From NCBI RefSeq assembly GCF_000213055.1, contig NZ_CM001165.1:4982945-5046944 (forward strand): a stretch of 64,000 nt of DNA. Direction: 5' to 3'. Below the pieces are notes generated by a model. That model was not told where the DNA came from and made no database searches. It was given only the letters and a program-made list of their open reading frames with translations. Made by a program: the position numbers and the translations under genes. This DNA is from Streptomyces sp. Tu6071. Lineage in GTDB: Bacteria; Actinomycetota; Actinomycetes; Streptomycetales; Streptomycetaceae. Positions 55,694 through 63,960 of the stretch are shown piece by piece. Numbering within the stretch: position 1 is the stretch's first letter; each line of letters begins with the position of its first letter.

Positions 55694-55888
55694 ATGGCGG
55701 CACGACTCCCTCACTGGTTCACGTCCTCCTACAGCGGGCAGGGCGGCTCGTGTGTCGCGGTGGCGACCAATCTGGTCTCCGTCACCGGCACGGTTCCCGT
55801 CCGCGACAGCAAGCGCCCCGAAGGTGACGTGATCGCCTTCGGTCGCGGTGCCTTCACCGCGTTCCTCGGCGCCGTTCGGCAGGGCTGA
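55694..55888 (+). CDS. DUF397 protein, duplicated copy
   Basis: A 64-aa protein (WFTSSYSGQGGSCVAVATNL, GTVPVRDSKRPEGDVIAFGR), ~85% like the one at 55114, with the same ribosome binding site. The CVEV of the standard family is CVAV here. Confidence 0.88.
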   Translation: MAARLPHWFTSSYSGQGGSCVAVATNLVSVTGTVPVRDSKRPEGDVIAFGRGAFTAFLGAVRQG

Positions 55889-55914
55889 TCCCCCGGAGTT
55901 CCGCATCCACGAGG

Positions 55915-55946
55915 GCCCGTCGTCTCCCTCGCGGGGAGCGACGGGC
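55915..55946 (+). terminator. Hairpin terminator after second DUF397 copy
   Basis: GCCCGTCG (55915-55922) and CGACGGGC (55939-55946), with further inner pairing (TCTCCC/GGGGAG), a diverged copy of the one at 55331. Confidence 0.75.
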
Positions 55947-56051
55947 TCTTACGGATGCGGGGCCGTGGCTGGTTCCCCGCTGGTGCGGGCTGCTGCCGCA
56001 CCGGCGGATACCGGCCGGGCGTTCGGGCTCCACGAGGCGAAGGAGAGCGGT

Positions 56052-56258
56052 ATGACGTCAGATCCCCTCCAGTGGTTCAGGTCCTCCTACAGCGGTCAGG
56101 GCGGCGAGTGCGTCGAGGTCGCTCCCGGTCTCGTCGCCTCCCACGGCGTCGTTCCCGTGCGCGACGCGAAGCGGCCCGCCGGTCCCGTACTCCGGGTCGG
56201 TGTCCCGGCCTTCGCCGGGCTCGTCGCGATGGCGAAGAGCACCCGGCTCGCCGCGTAG
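56052..56258 (+). CDS. DUF397 protein, fourth
   Basis: A 68-aa DUF397 protein (WFRSSYSGQGGECVEVAPGL, GVVPVRDAKRPAGPVLRVG). GGAGAG precedes the ATG at 56052. Outside the duplicated unit, but clearly a paralogue. Confidence 0.88.
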   Translation: MTSDPLQWFRSSYSGQGGECVEVAPGLVASHGVVPVRDAKRPAGPVLRVGVPAFAGLVAMAKSTRLAA

Positions 56259-56269
56259 GAGGAGGCGGA

Positions 56270-57121
56270 ATGCCTGCCGACGCGTCGCCGCTGGCGGCCG
56301 GGAGGCGTCATTCGGTGGCGCGGCGCCGGGACGGGACCGTGGTCGCCGTCGGCGCCTCCGCCACCGGCGAATGCCGTGTCGGGCGGTGGCGCGGGATCGT
56401 CGCCGTCGCGGCCGGGAACGTCCATGCCGCGCGGAACACGGGCCGGTCCCACACCGTGGGGCTCCGCGCGGACGGCACCGTGCTCGCGACCGGCTGGAAC
56501 GGGGACGGGCAGTGCGAGGTCTCCGGGTGGGAGGGCGTCACGGTCGTGGCCGCCGGCTGGCGTCGCACGCTCGGCCTGCTGGCCGACGGCCGGGTGCTCG
56601 CGGTGGGCCGGGACGCGGAGGGGCAGTGCGACGTGCGGTCCTGGCGCGAGGTGGTCGCTCTCGCGTGCGGTGACTGGCACTCGGTCGGCGTCCGCTCGGA
56701 CGGTTCCGCGCTCGCGGTGGGGAACGACCGGCGAGGGCAGTGCGCCGTCGGGGAGTGGCGCGACCTGCGCGCCGTCTCCGCCGGGACGCTCCACACCGTC
56801 GGCCTGAGGTCCGACGGGCGCGCGGTCGCGACCGGGGACCCCGGTTCCGGGGCGTGCGCGGTCGGCGGGTGGGAGGACGTGGCAGCGCTCGACGCGGGCA
56901 GTCACCACACCGTCGCGGTCACCGCCTGCGGACGGGTCCTCGCGGCGGGCGACAACACCCACGGGCAGTGCGACGTCGGGGGCTGGCGGGACGTCGTCGC
57001 CGTGGCGGCAGGTGCGACGCACACCCTCGGCCTGCGTGCCGACGGCACGGTGCTGGCGGCCGGGAACGACGCGAACGGGCAGTGCCGGACCGCCGCTTGG
57101 TCCGGAATCCACGCCGCGTAG
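56270..57121 (+). CDS. RCC1-repeat beta-propeller protein (BLIP-II-like)
   Basis: A 283-aa protein made of about seven ~40-residue repeats, each with HTVGLRADGTVLA and a GQC(D/E)V segment (for example GDGQCEVSGWEGVTVVAAG). This is the RCC1/alpha-tubulin-suppressor pattern; the closest streptomycete relative I recall by pattern is the beta-lactamase inhibitor BLIP-II. No signal peptide is visible, so it should stay in the cell. GGAGGAGG lies 4 nt before the ATG at 56270. It is in line with the DUF397 genes. Confidence 0.85.
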   Translation: MPADASPLAAGRRHSVARRRDGTVVAVGASATGECRVGRWRGIVAVAAGNVHAARNTGRSHTVGLRADGTVLATGWNGDGQCEVSGWEGVTVVAAGWRRTLGLLADGRVLAVGRDAEGQCDVRSWREVVALACGDWHSVGVRSDGSALAVGNDRRGQCAVGEWRDLRAVSAGTLHTVGLRSDGRAVATGDPGSGACAVGGWEDVAALDAGSHHTVAVTACGRVLAAGDNTHGQCDVGGWRDVVAVAAGATHTLGLRADGTVLAAGNDANGQCRTAAWSGIHAA

Positions 57122-57150
57122 CGCAGAGCGCCGGGGGGCGCCCCTGGCGC

Positions 57151-57294
57151 GCGAGGCAGCCGCCGTCCCCGGCCCGCGAGGCACCCGTCCTCCCGGCCCG
57201 CGAGGCACCCGCCGTCCCCCCGGCCCGCGAGGCACCCGCCCTCCCGGCCCGCGAGGCACCCGCCGTCCCCCCGGACGCGGCGGGTGCCTCGCGG
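57151..57294 (+). repeat. Repeat array closing in an inverted copy (composite terminator)
   Basis: GGCCCGCGAGGCACCCG begins four near-identical units (57171, 57195, 57222, 57246). The array ends with the inverse GGCGGGTGCCTCGCGG (57279-57294), which pairs with the last unit over 16 bp (57249-57264) and could pair with any of the earlier ones. It lies between convergent genes and is probably a terminator that has grown by duplication. Confidence 0.75.
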
Positions 57295-57307
57295 TGGGGG
57301 CCGGGCC

Positions 57308-58099
57308 TCAGCCCCGTACGCCCCAGTCCAGGCGGTCCGCCAGACCGGCCTTCGTGAAAGCCGCCTCCAGGTGCGGGCGGCCCTCCGTGAAGTGGGACCA
57401 GCCCTCGTAGTGGACGGGGACGACGCGGCGGGCGTCCAGGAGGCGGGTGGCCTCGGCCGCGCCCGCGCTGTCCAGGACCAGCGGGGCGCCGTCGAAGCGC
57501 ACCGGGATGGAGGGGGCGCCCGCGAAGAGGAGGGCCGTGTCCACCGGGCCGACGCGCTCCGCGATCTCGGCGACCGCGTCGAGCGAGGCGTTGTCGCCGC
57601 TCACGTAGACCGTCGGCAGCCCCTCGCCCGTGAGGACGAAGCCGACGACCTGGCCCGTCAGCGGCTCGACCTCCTCGCGGCTCCCGGGGCCGTGCACCGC
57701 GGGCACGCCCGTGACGCGGACCCGGCCCCCGGCGAGGTCGTACGACTCCCAGTCCGCGAGCCCGCGCGCGTTGCCGCCGAGGCGCCCGGCCCCCGAGGGG
57801 GTGGTGAGGACGAGACCGGCGGAGGGCAGGAGCGCGCGGCCCGAGACGTCCAGGTTGTCGCCGTGCTCGTCGTGCGAGAGCAGGACGACGTCCACCGGGC
57901 CGAGGTCCCCGGGGGCCGTGGGGGACGGGGCGGTCTTGGTGAGCAGCGGGCCCTCGCCGGGGAAGTCGCCCGGCTCGTCGAAGGCCGGATCGACGAGGAA
58001 GCGGATGCCGCCGTAGGTGAAGAAGGCGGTGGGGCCGCCGAAGACGCGGACGGGAAAACCGGCTTCGGCAACGGGCCCGGCAGAAGTGGACGCGGTCAT
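57308..58099 (-). CDS. Metallo-beta-lactamase-fold protein (UlaG-like)
   Basis: A 263-aa MBL-fold hydrolase. VVLLSHDEHGDNLD carries the HxxxHxD-type metal ligands (canonical HxHxDH is reduced here), then VYVSGDNASLD and VVPVHYEGWSHFTEG with the later Asp and His. Related to L-ascorbate-6-phosphate lactonase and YfiT-like proteins; the substrate is unknown. AAAGG precedes the ATG at 58099. It is divergent from the CGNR gene. Confidence 0.85.
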   Translation of the reverse strand: MTASTSAGPVAEAGFPVRVFGGPTAFFTYGGIRFLVDPAFDEPGDFPGEGPLLTKTAPSPTAPGDLGPVDVVLLSHDEHGDNLDVSGRALLPSAGLVLTTPSGAGRLGGNARGLADWESYDLAGGRVRVTGVPAVHGPGSREEVEPLTGQVVGFVLTGEGLPTVYVSGDNASLDAVAEIAERVGPVDTALLFAGAPSIPVRFDGAPLVLDSAGAAEATRLLDARRVVPVHYEGWSHFTEGRPHLEAAFTKAGLADRLDWGVRG

Positions 58100-58219
58100 G
58101 GGACGCCTTTCGGAATGAGTTCTCACGGATAAGGACCATCGCATCCGTGAGGTGGTGTCGAGCTGAAAGGTAGACCCTTCTCATGGATGCGCGCAATGAC
58201 ATCCGTGAGTTTGCCGCCG

Positions 58220-58225
58220 TAGACT
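58220..58225 (+). promoter_or_regulatory. -10 box TAGACT, leaderless promoter
   Basis: TAGACT ends 7 nt before the GTG at 58233. No Shine-Dalgarno is present. Confidence 0.5.
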
Positions 58226-58232
58226 GTCCGGC

Positions 58233-58859
58233 GTGAGCGCGGACGAGGGGTACGGCGAGGAGCGGCGGGAGCACGCCCGGAGTGAGTCGCCCCCGCCCGC
58301 CCCCGGCGAGTCCGCGCACCCCGCCCTCGCCCTCGCCAACACCGCGATCACCCTCCCCGGCGGCCGTGCGCTCGACCTCCTCGCCGTCCCGGCCGAGGCC
58401 GAGGACTGGCTCGCCGCGCACGGCCTCGCCCCGGCGGGCATCGGCGTGCGCGAGCAGTGCGCGACCCAGCTCCGCGCCCTGCGCGAGCACGTACGCTCGC
58501 TCCTCGCCGCCCGCGTCGACGGGCTCCCCCCGCACCGCTCCGCGCTCGCCGCCGTTAACGACGCGATGACCCGCGCGCCCGCCGTGCCGCTCCTGTACTG
58601 GGACCCCGTGCGCGGCCTCCACCGCGCGGCCCCGCACCCCGTGGACGCGGCCCTCGACCATGCCCTCGCCGCGCTCGCGACGGACGCCGCAGACCTCCTC
58701 GCGGGCCCCGACGCCGACCGCTTGGCCGCCTGCGCCTCACCGCCGTGCAACCGCTTCCTGCTCCAGCACGGCCGCCGCCGCCACTGGTGCTCGACACGCT
58801 GCGGCGACCGCGCCCGCGCGGCCCGCGCCTACGCCCGCCGCACGGGACCGGCGGCCTGA
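58233..58859 (+). CDS. CGNR zinc-finger regulator (ABATE-type)
   Basis: A 208-aa protein. N-terminal ABATE-like domain (about 28-155: LALANTAITLPGGRALDLLA) and C-terminal CGNR zinc finger (CASPPCNRFLLQ, HWCSTRCGDRARAARAYARR). It is likely a transcriptional regulator of the divergent MBL gene. The last ~16 codons lie inside the first copy of a tandem 93/94-bp repeat that extends beyond the stop. Confidence 0.9.
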   Translation: MSADEGYGEERREHARSESPPPAPGESAHPALALANTAITLPGGRALDLLAVPAEAEDWLAAHGLAPAGIGVREQCATQLRALREHVRSLLAARVDGLPPHRSALAAVNDAMTRAPAVPLLYWDPVRGLHRAAPHPVDAALDHALAALATDAADLLAGPDADRLAACASPPCNRFLLQHGRRRHWCSTRCGDRARAARAYARRTGPAA

Positions 58860-59275
58860 CCCGGGGCGCACCCGCCGACCGCCGCAGCCGACCCGGGCCT
58901 CCGCGCCCGCGCGGCCCGCGCCTACGCCCGCCGCACGGGACCGGCGGCCTGACTCGGGGGCGCACCCGCCGACCGCCGGAGCCGACCCGGGCCTCCGCGC
59001 CCGCGCCGCCCGCGCCTACGCCCGCCGCACGGGACCGGCGGCCTGACTCGGGGGCGCACCCGCCGACCGCCGGAGCCGACCCGGGCCTCCGCGCCCGCGC
59101 CGCCCGCGCCTACGCCCGCCGCACGGGACCGGCGGCCTGACCCGGGGGCGCACCCGCCGACCACCGGAGCCGACCCGGGCCTCCGCGCCCGCGCCGCCCG
59201 CGCCTACGCCCGCCGCACGGGACCGGCGGCCTGACCCGGGGGCGCACCCGCCGACCGCCGCAGCCGACCGGGCCT
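58809..59275. repeat. Tandem 93/94-bp repeats, about five copies
   Basis: The segment CTACGCCCGCCGCACGGGAC and its context recurs at spacings of 93, 94, 94 and 94 bp (stop-codon positions 58857, 58950, 59044, 59138, 59232). The first copy is the 3' end of the CGNR gene, so each later copy repeats the last 16 codons and stop in another frame. Unit sequences are nearly identical. Confidence 0.9.
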
Positions 59276-59436
59276 CTCGGGGGCGCGCCGCAGCCGCCCG
59301 TCACGGCCGCCCAGGGCTCCTCGGGTCGCACCGCCGCCTCCACAGCCGTCCCGGCCTCCCGGCGCGCACGGCCGCCCTCCGCCACAGCCGACCCCGGCCC
59401 CCGGGGCGCGCCCCCGCCGTCCGCCACACTGGACCC
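59276..59436. other. Degenerate end of the repeat region
   Basis: The spacer between the repeats and the GNAT gene is GC-rich with weak similarity to the repeat unit. CACACT (59426-59431), 5 nt before the ATG, may be the leaderless -10 box. Confidence 0.35.
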
Positions 59437-59973
59437 ATGCCCCTCCTCGCCACGCCCCGCCTCCACCTGCGCCGCTTCCGCCCCGAGGACGCCGCCGTGC
59501 TCGCCGCGTACCGCTCCGTGCCCGAGGTGGCGCGGTACCAGGGGTGGAGTGCCCCGGTGGGGGAGGAGGAAGCCCGCCTGCTCGTACGTGAGTTCGCGGC
59601 CGTCGACCCCGAGGCGCCCGGCTGGTTCCAGTACGCGGTCGAGGAGCGGGCGACGGGGGCGCTCGTCGGGGACGTCGGGGTGCGGCTCGACGAGAACGGC
59701 ATGCAGGCGGACCTGGGGTTCACGCTCGCCCCGGCCGCCCAAGGACGCGGATTCGCCACCGAGGCGGTGCGGGCCGTGCTCGGCGACCTCTTCGAGCGGC
59801 GCGGGCTGCACCGCGTCTCGGCGGTGTGCGACGCCCGCAACACGGCCTCGGCCCGCCTCCTCGAACGGGTCGGCTTCCGCCGCGAGGGCCTCCGCCCGGC
59901 CTTCACCTGGCTCAAGGGCGAATGGACGGACGACGTGCTGTACGGGCTCCTCGCGGACTGGTGGCGCGGCTGA
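59437..59973 (+). CDS. RimJ/RimL-type GNAT acetyltransferase
   Basis: A 178-aa N-acetyltransferase. TPRLHLRRFRPEDAAVLAAY starts the fold, and AAQGRGFATEAVRAVLGDLF holds the acetyl-CoA loop (Q/RxxGxG/A). ARNTASARLLERVGFRREG is the C-terminal part. The substrate may be a protein N-terminus or a small amine. The ATG at 59437 has no Shine-Dalgarno. Confidence 0.92.
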   Translation: MPLLATPRLHLRRFRPEDAAVLAAYRSVPEVARYQGWSAPVGEEEARLLVREFAAVDPEAPGWFQYAVEERATGALVGDVGVRLDENGMQADLGFTLAPAAQGRGFATEAVRAVLGDLFERRGLHRVSAVCDARNTASARLLERVGFRREGLRPAFTWLKGEWTDDVLYGLLADWWRG

Positions 59974-60534
59974 CGGACGCCCCCGCCGTCTCCCGGCCCC
60001 CAGCCCCACGCCGTTCGCCCGTCCCCGGCTTCCCACTCCCTGACCCGGCCCTCGTGGCGTCCCGCTCCCGAGGCTCAGTCCCCGCCCCGTACGCCTGACC
60101 TGACGACCGGTCGCCGCCCCGTCCGGCATCCGGTCCACCTGCGCGCTCGCCCGCCGCACAACACTCCCGGCCGTCCCAAGCCGCCCGGCCGCCCCGTGCC
60201 GCCCCTCTGCCCCACGCCTCCCGGCCGCCCCACGCCCCCCGGCCGCTCCCGGGCACCCCGCCGGGACCACCCCACCCCCCGGGCCCCACGCTGACGCATC
60301 GTCACTCTCGCTCACACTCCGTGGCAGTTCTGTCCCGGCCGTTGACAAATCTTTAACTTGTCAGAAATCTGTTTCCAAGTGGCCGCAAAAGATTGACGAG
60401 TTCGCTCAAAAAATCACCAACCGCACTCCTCTCGGGCCCTGTTCGAGAGGCCCCCCACGCCTGCCCGGGTCCGCCCGGACCGGCGCCGTCCCACCCCCTC
60501 TTCTCCCCGCACCGAAAACCGAACAGAGGACAGC
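59974..60534. other. Intergenic promoter region of the glucanase
   Basis: No gene in 560 bases. 59974-60330 is GC-rich low complexity. 60340-60420 is clearly AT-rich and carries TTGACA (60342-60347), the inverted repeat TGACAA-N9-TTGTCA (60343-60348, 60358-60363) and TTGACG (60393-60398). This is the likely controlled promoter of the secreted enzyme. Confidence 0.55.
60343..60363. promoter_or_regulatory. Inverted repeat TGACAA-N9-TTGTCA
   Basis: A 6-bp inverted repeat overlapping a TTGACA -35 box, 170 nt before the glucanase start. A candidate repressor site for carbohydrate control. Confidence 0.45.
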
Positions 60535-63500
60535 ATGAGACGGAAGCCATCCGTCCGGCGGGCGATCACCGGGCTCCTCGCGGCCTGCCTGATCCCCCTC
60601 GGACTGCTCCCCGCGACCGCGCACGCCGCAGCGCAGGCCGCGCCGGGACCCAACCTCGCACTCGGCCGCCCCGCGACCGCGAGCGGCGCCAACGGCCAGT
60701 ACGGCGCGGGCAACGTGACCGACGGCAACCAGAGTTCGTACTGGGAGGGGCCCAGCGCCTCGTTCCCGCAGTGGGTCCGCGTCGACCTCGGCGCCACGAC
60801 CTCGGTCGACGAAGTGACGCTGAAGCTTCCGACCACGTGGGAGGCGCGCGACGAGACGCTGACCGTCCAGGGCAGCACGGACGGCAGTACATGGAGCACG
60901 CTCTCCGCCTCCGCGAAGCGCACCTTCACGCCGAACTCCGCGAACGCCGTCACGGTCGGCTTCGGCGCCGCCGACGTCCGGTACGTGCGCGTGCAGGTGA
61001 GCGCGAACACCGGCTGGCAGGCCGCCCAGCTCAGCGAGCTGGAGATCCGCGGCGAGGGCGACGACGGCGGCACCGACCCGGGCGACCCCGGCACCCCGCC
61101 CGTCACCGGGACCAACCTCGCCAAGGGCAAGCCCGTCGAGGCCAACGGCTACGTCCACACCTTCCTCCCCGCGAACGCCAACGACGGTGACACGAACACC
61201 TACTGGGAGTCCGCCGGGCTCCCGGGCCAGCTCACCGTGAAGCTCGGCGCCGACGCGGACATCTCCGGCATCGTCGTCAAGCTCAACCCCGGGACGGACT
61301 GGGGCGCCCGCACGCAGGCGATCGAGGTGCAGGGCCGGGGCCAGAACGCGAGCGGCTTCTCCACCCTCAAGGCCCGCGCCGACTACGCCTTCAACCCGGC
61401 GGGCAACAAGAACACGGTGACCATCCCGGTGACCGGCCGCGCCGCCGACGTACGGCTCAACATCGCCGCCAACTCCGGTGCCCCCGGCGGCCAGATCGCC
61501 GAGATCGAGGTCGTCGGCACCGCCGCGCCCAACCCCGACCTCACCCTCACCGACCTGACCTGGACGCCCACCACGCCGTCCGAGAAGGACGCGGTGACCG
61601 TCAGGGCCACCGTCCGCAACGCCGGTACGGCGGCCTCGCCCGCCACCACCGTGGACGTCAGCCTCGACGGCACCGTCGCGGGCAGCGCCCCGGTCGGCGC
61701 GCTCGCCGCCGGTGCCTCGCAGACCGTCTCGGTCGACGTCGGCAAGCGCCCGCAGGGCTCGTACACGGTCTCGGCCGTCGTCGACCCGAAGGACACCGTC
61801 GTCGAGCAGGACAACAGCAACAACAGCCGCTCCGGCGCGAGCAAGCTCGTCGTCTCGCAGAGCCCCGGCCCCGACCTCCAGGTCACCGGCATCGCGACCA
61901 ACCCGGACAGCCCCGCGGCCGGTGCGAACGTCAGCTTCACCGTCGCCGTCAAGAACCGCGGCACGAGCGCCGTCGCCGCCGGGACCGTCACCCGCCTCAC
62001 CGCGGGCACGACGACCCTCAACGGCACGACTCCCGCGGTCCCCGCGGGCGAGACCGTGCAGGTCGCGATCTCCGGTACGTGGAAGGCCACCGACGGCGGC
62101 GCGACGCTCACCGCGACCGCCGACGCGACCAACACCGTCACCGAGACCGACGAGAACAACAACACCTTCGCCCGCTCGATCGTCGTCGGGCGCGGCGCCG
62201 CCGTCCCGTACACCGAGTACGAGGCCGAGGACGGCAAGTACACCGGCACGCTCCTGACCGCCGACGCGAAGCGCACCTTCGGCCACACCAACTTCGCGAC
62301 GGAGTCCAGCGGCCGCAAGTCGGTCCGCCTCAACAGCACGGGCCAGTACGTGGAGTTCACCTCCACGACGCCCACCAACTCGATCGTCGTGCGCAACTCC
62401 ATCCCGGACGCCGCGAACGGCGGCGGGCAGAACGCGACCCTGAGCCTCTACGCGAACGGCCAGTTCGTCCGCAAGCTCGACCTCAGCTCGAAGCACTCCT
62501 GGCTCTACGGCTCCACGGACGACCCCGAGGGCCTGACCAACACCCCGGGCGGCGACGCGCGCCGGCTCTTCGACGAGGCGAACGCGCTGCTCACGCAGAC
62601 GTACCCGGTGGGCACCACGTTCCGCCTCCAGCGCGACGCGGGCGACAACGCGAGCTTCTACATCGTCGACCTCGTCGACCTGGAGCAGGTCGCCCCGGCG
62701 AAGTCCAAGCCCGCCGAGTGCGCCTCCATCACCGAGTACGGTGCCGTGCCCAACGACGGCATCGACGACACCGACGCCATCCAGCGCGCCGTCATGGCCG
62801 ACCAGAACGGGCAGATCCCCTGCGTCTGGATTCCGGCGGGCCAGTGGCGCCAGGAGCAGAAGATCCTCACCCCCGACCCGCAGCACCGGGGCCAGTACAA
62901 CCAGGTCGGCATCAAGAACGTGAAGATCGTGGGCGCCGGGATGTGGCACTCGCAGCTCTACACGCTCACCGAGCCGCAGGACGCGGGCGGCATCAACCAC
63001 CCGCACGAGGGCAACTTCGGCTTCGACATCGACGACAACACGCAGATCTCCGACCTCGCCATCTTCGGCTCGGGACGCATCCGGGGCGGCGACGGCAACG
63101 ACGAGGGCGGCGTCGGCATCAACGGCCGCCTCGGCAAGAACACGAAGATCTCCAACGTGTGGATCGAGCACGCCAACGTCGGCGTCTGGGTCGGCCGCGA
63201 CTACTCCAACATCCCGGAGCTGTGGAACCCGGGCGACGGCCTGGAGTTCAGCGGGATGCGCATCCGCGACACCTACGCGGACGGCATCAACTTCACCAAC
63301 GGCACGCACAACTCGACCGTCTACAACTCGTCCTTCCGCAACACGGGCGACGACTCGCTCGCCGTCTGGTCGAGCAAGTACGTCAAGGACCCCGCGACCG
63401 ACGTCGGCGCGAACAACCACTTCCGCAACAACACGATCCAGCTCCCCTGGCGGGCCAACGGCATCGCGGTGTACGGCGGTTACGGGAACACCATCGAGAA

Positions 63501-63960
63501 CAACGTCGTCTCCGACACGATGAACTACCCGGGCATCATGCTCGCCACCGACCACGACCCGATCCCCTTCAGCGGCCAGACGCTCATCGCGGGCAACACG
63601 CTGCACCGCACGGGCGGGGCCTTCTGGAACGAGGACCAGGAGTTCGGCGCCATCACGCTCTTCGCCCAGGGCGCGAGCATCCCCGGCGTCACCATCAGGG
63701 ACACGGACATCCTCGACTCGACGTACGACGGCATCCAGTTCAAGACGGGTGGCGGCACGTACAGCGGGGTGAAGATCTCCAACGTCCGCATCGACAAGTC
63801 GAACAACGGCTCCGGCATCCTCGCGATGAGCGGCGCCCGCGGCGACGCGACCCTCTCGAACGTCACGATCTCCAACTCGCGTGACGGCGACGTACTCGTC
63901 GAGCCGGGCTCGCAGTTCACGATCACCGGCGCCCCGACGAAGGCGGCGGCCAAGCGCTGA
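60535..63960 (+). CDS. Secreted GH87-type alpha-1,3-glucanase (mutanase)
   Basis: An 1141-aa secreted enzyme. Signal peptide at 1-34 (MRRKPSVRRAITGLLAACLI start, cleavage near AHAAA). Two discoidin-like carbohydrate-binding domains follow (about 36-180 and 190-330), two CARDB domains (about 340-550), a CBM6/35-like module (about 560-720), and a right-handed beta-helix catalytic domain (725-1141). The last has ITEYGAVPNDGIDDTDAIQ, DGINFTNGTHNS and SSFRNTGDDSLAVWSS, as in GH87 alpha-1,3-glucanases. It should degrade fungal or bacterial alpha-glucan outside the cell. AGAGGACAGC precedes the ATG at 60535. Confidence 0.88.
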   Translation: MRRKPSVRRAITGLLAACLIPLGLLPATAHAAAQAAPGPNLALGRPATASGANGQYGAGNVTDGNQSSYWEGPSASFPQWVRVDLGATTSVDEVTLKLPTTWEARDETLTVQGSTDGSTWSTLSASAKRTFTPNSANAVTVGFGAADVRYVRVQVSANTGWQAAQLSELEIRGEGDDGGTDPGDPGTPPVTGTNLAKGKPVEANGYVHTFLPANANDGDTNTYWESAGLPGQLTVKLGADADISGIVVKLNPGTDWGARTQAIEVQGRGQNASGFSTLKARADYAFNPAGNKNTVTIPVTGRAADVRLNIAANSGAPGGQIAEIEVVGTAAPNPDLTLTDLTWTPTTPSEKDAVTVRATVRNAGTAASPATTVDVSLDGTVAGSAPVGALAAGASQTVSVDVGKRPQGSYTVSAVVDPKDTVVEQDNSNNSRSGASKLVVSQSPGPDLQVTGIATNPDSPAAGANVSFTVAVKNRGTSAVAAGTVTRLTAGTTTLNGTTPAVPAGETVQVAISGTWKATDGGATLTATADATNTVTETDENNNTFARSIVVGRGAAVPYTEYEAEDGKYTGTLLTADAKRTFGHTNFATESSGRKSVRLNSTGQYVEFTSTTPTNSIVVRNSIPDAANGGGQNATLSLYANGQFVRKLDLSSKHSWLYGSTDDPEGLTNTPGGDARRLFDEANALLTQTYPVGTTFRLQRDAGDNASFYIVDLVDLEQVAPAKSKPAECASITEYGAVPNDGIDDTDAIQRAVMADQNGQIPCVWIPAGQWRQEQKILTPDPQHRGQYNQVGIKNVKIVGAGMWHSQLYTLTEPQDAGGINHPHEGNFGFDIDDNTQISDLAIFGSGRIRGGDGNDEGGVGINGRLGKNTKISNVWIEHANVGVWVGRDYSNIPELWNPGDGLEFSGMRIRDTYADGINFTNGTHNSTVYNSSFRNTGDDSLAVWSSKYVKDPATDVGANNHFRNNTIQLPWRANGIAVYGGYGNTIENNVVSDTMNYPGIMLATDHDPIPFSGQTLIAGNTLHRTGGAFWNEDQEFGAITLFAQGASIPGVTIRDTDILDSTYDGIQFKTGGGTYSGVKISNVRIDKSNNGSGILAMSGARGDATLSNVTISNSRDGDVLVEPGSQFTITGAPTKAAAKR

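Larger units (their letters stand above)
55418..55888 (+). repeat. Tandem duplication unit, copy 2
   Basis: It copies 54835-55308 about 580 bp downstream. It starts with a headless piece of the first DUF397 gene (55418-55530, now without start) and ends with a complete second one. Confidence 0.85.

Noticed and set aside
57151..57294. Possible CRISPR array
   Set aside because: The spacing is only 3-10 bp between identical units, there is no cas gene, and the end is an inverted copy. It is a terminator repeat.
58809..59275. Possible CRISPR array
   Set aside because: Units are contiguous without spacers and derive from the end of the CGNR gene.
60406..63606. 1066-aa open frame on the minus strand
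   Set aside because: It is the antisense shadow of the glucanase gene, rich in VDA/GVR repeats without structure.
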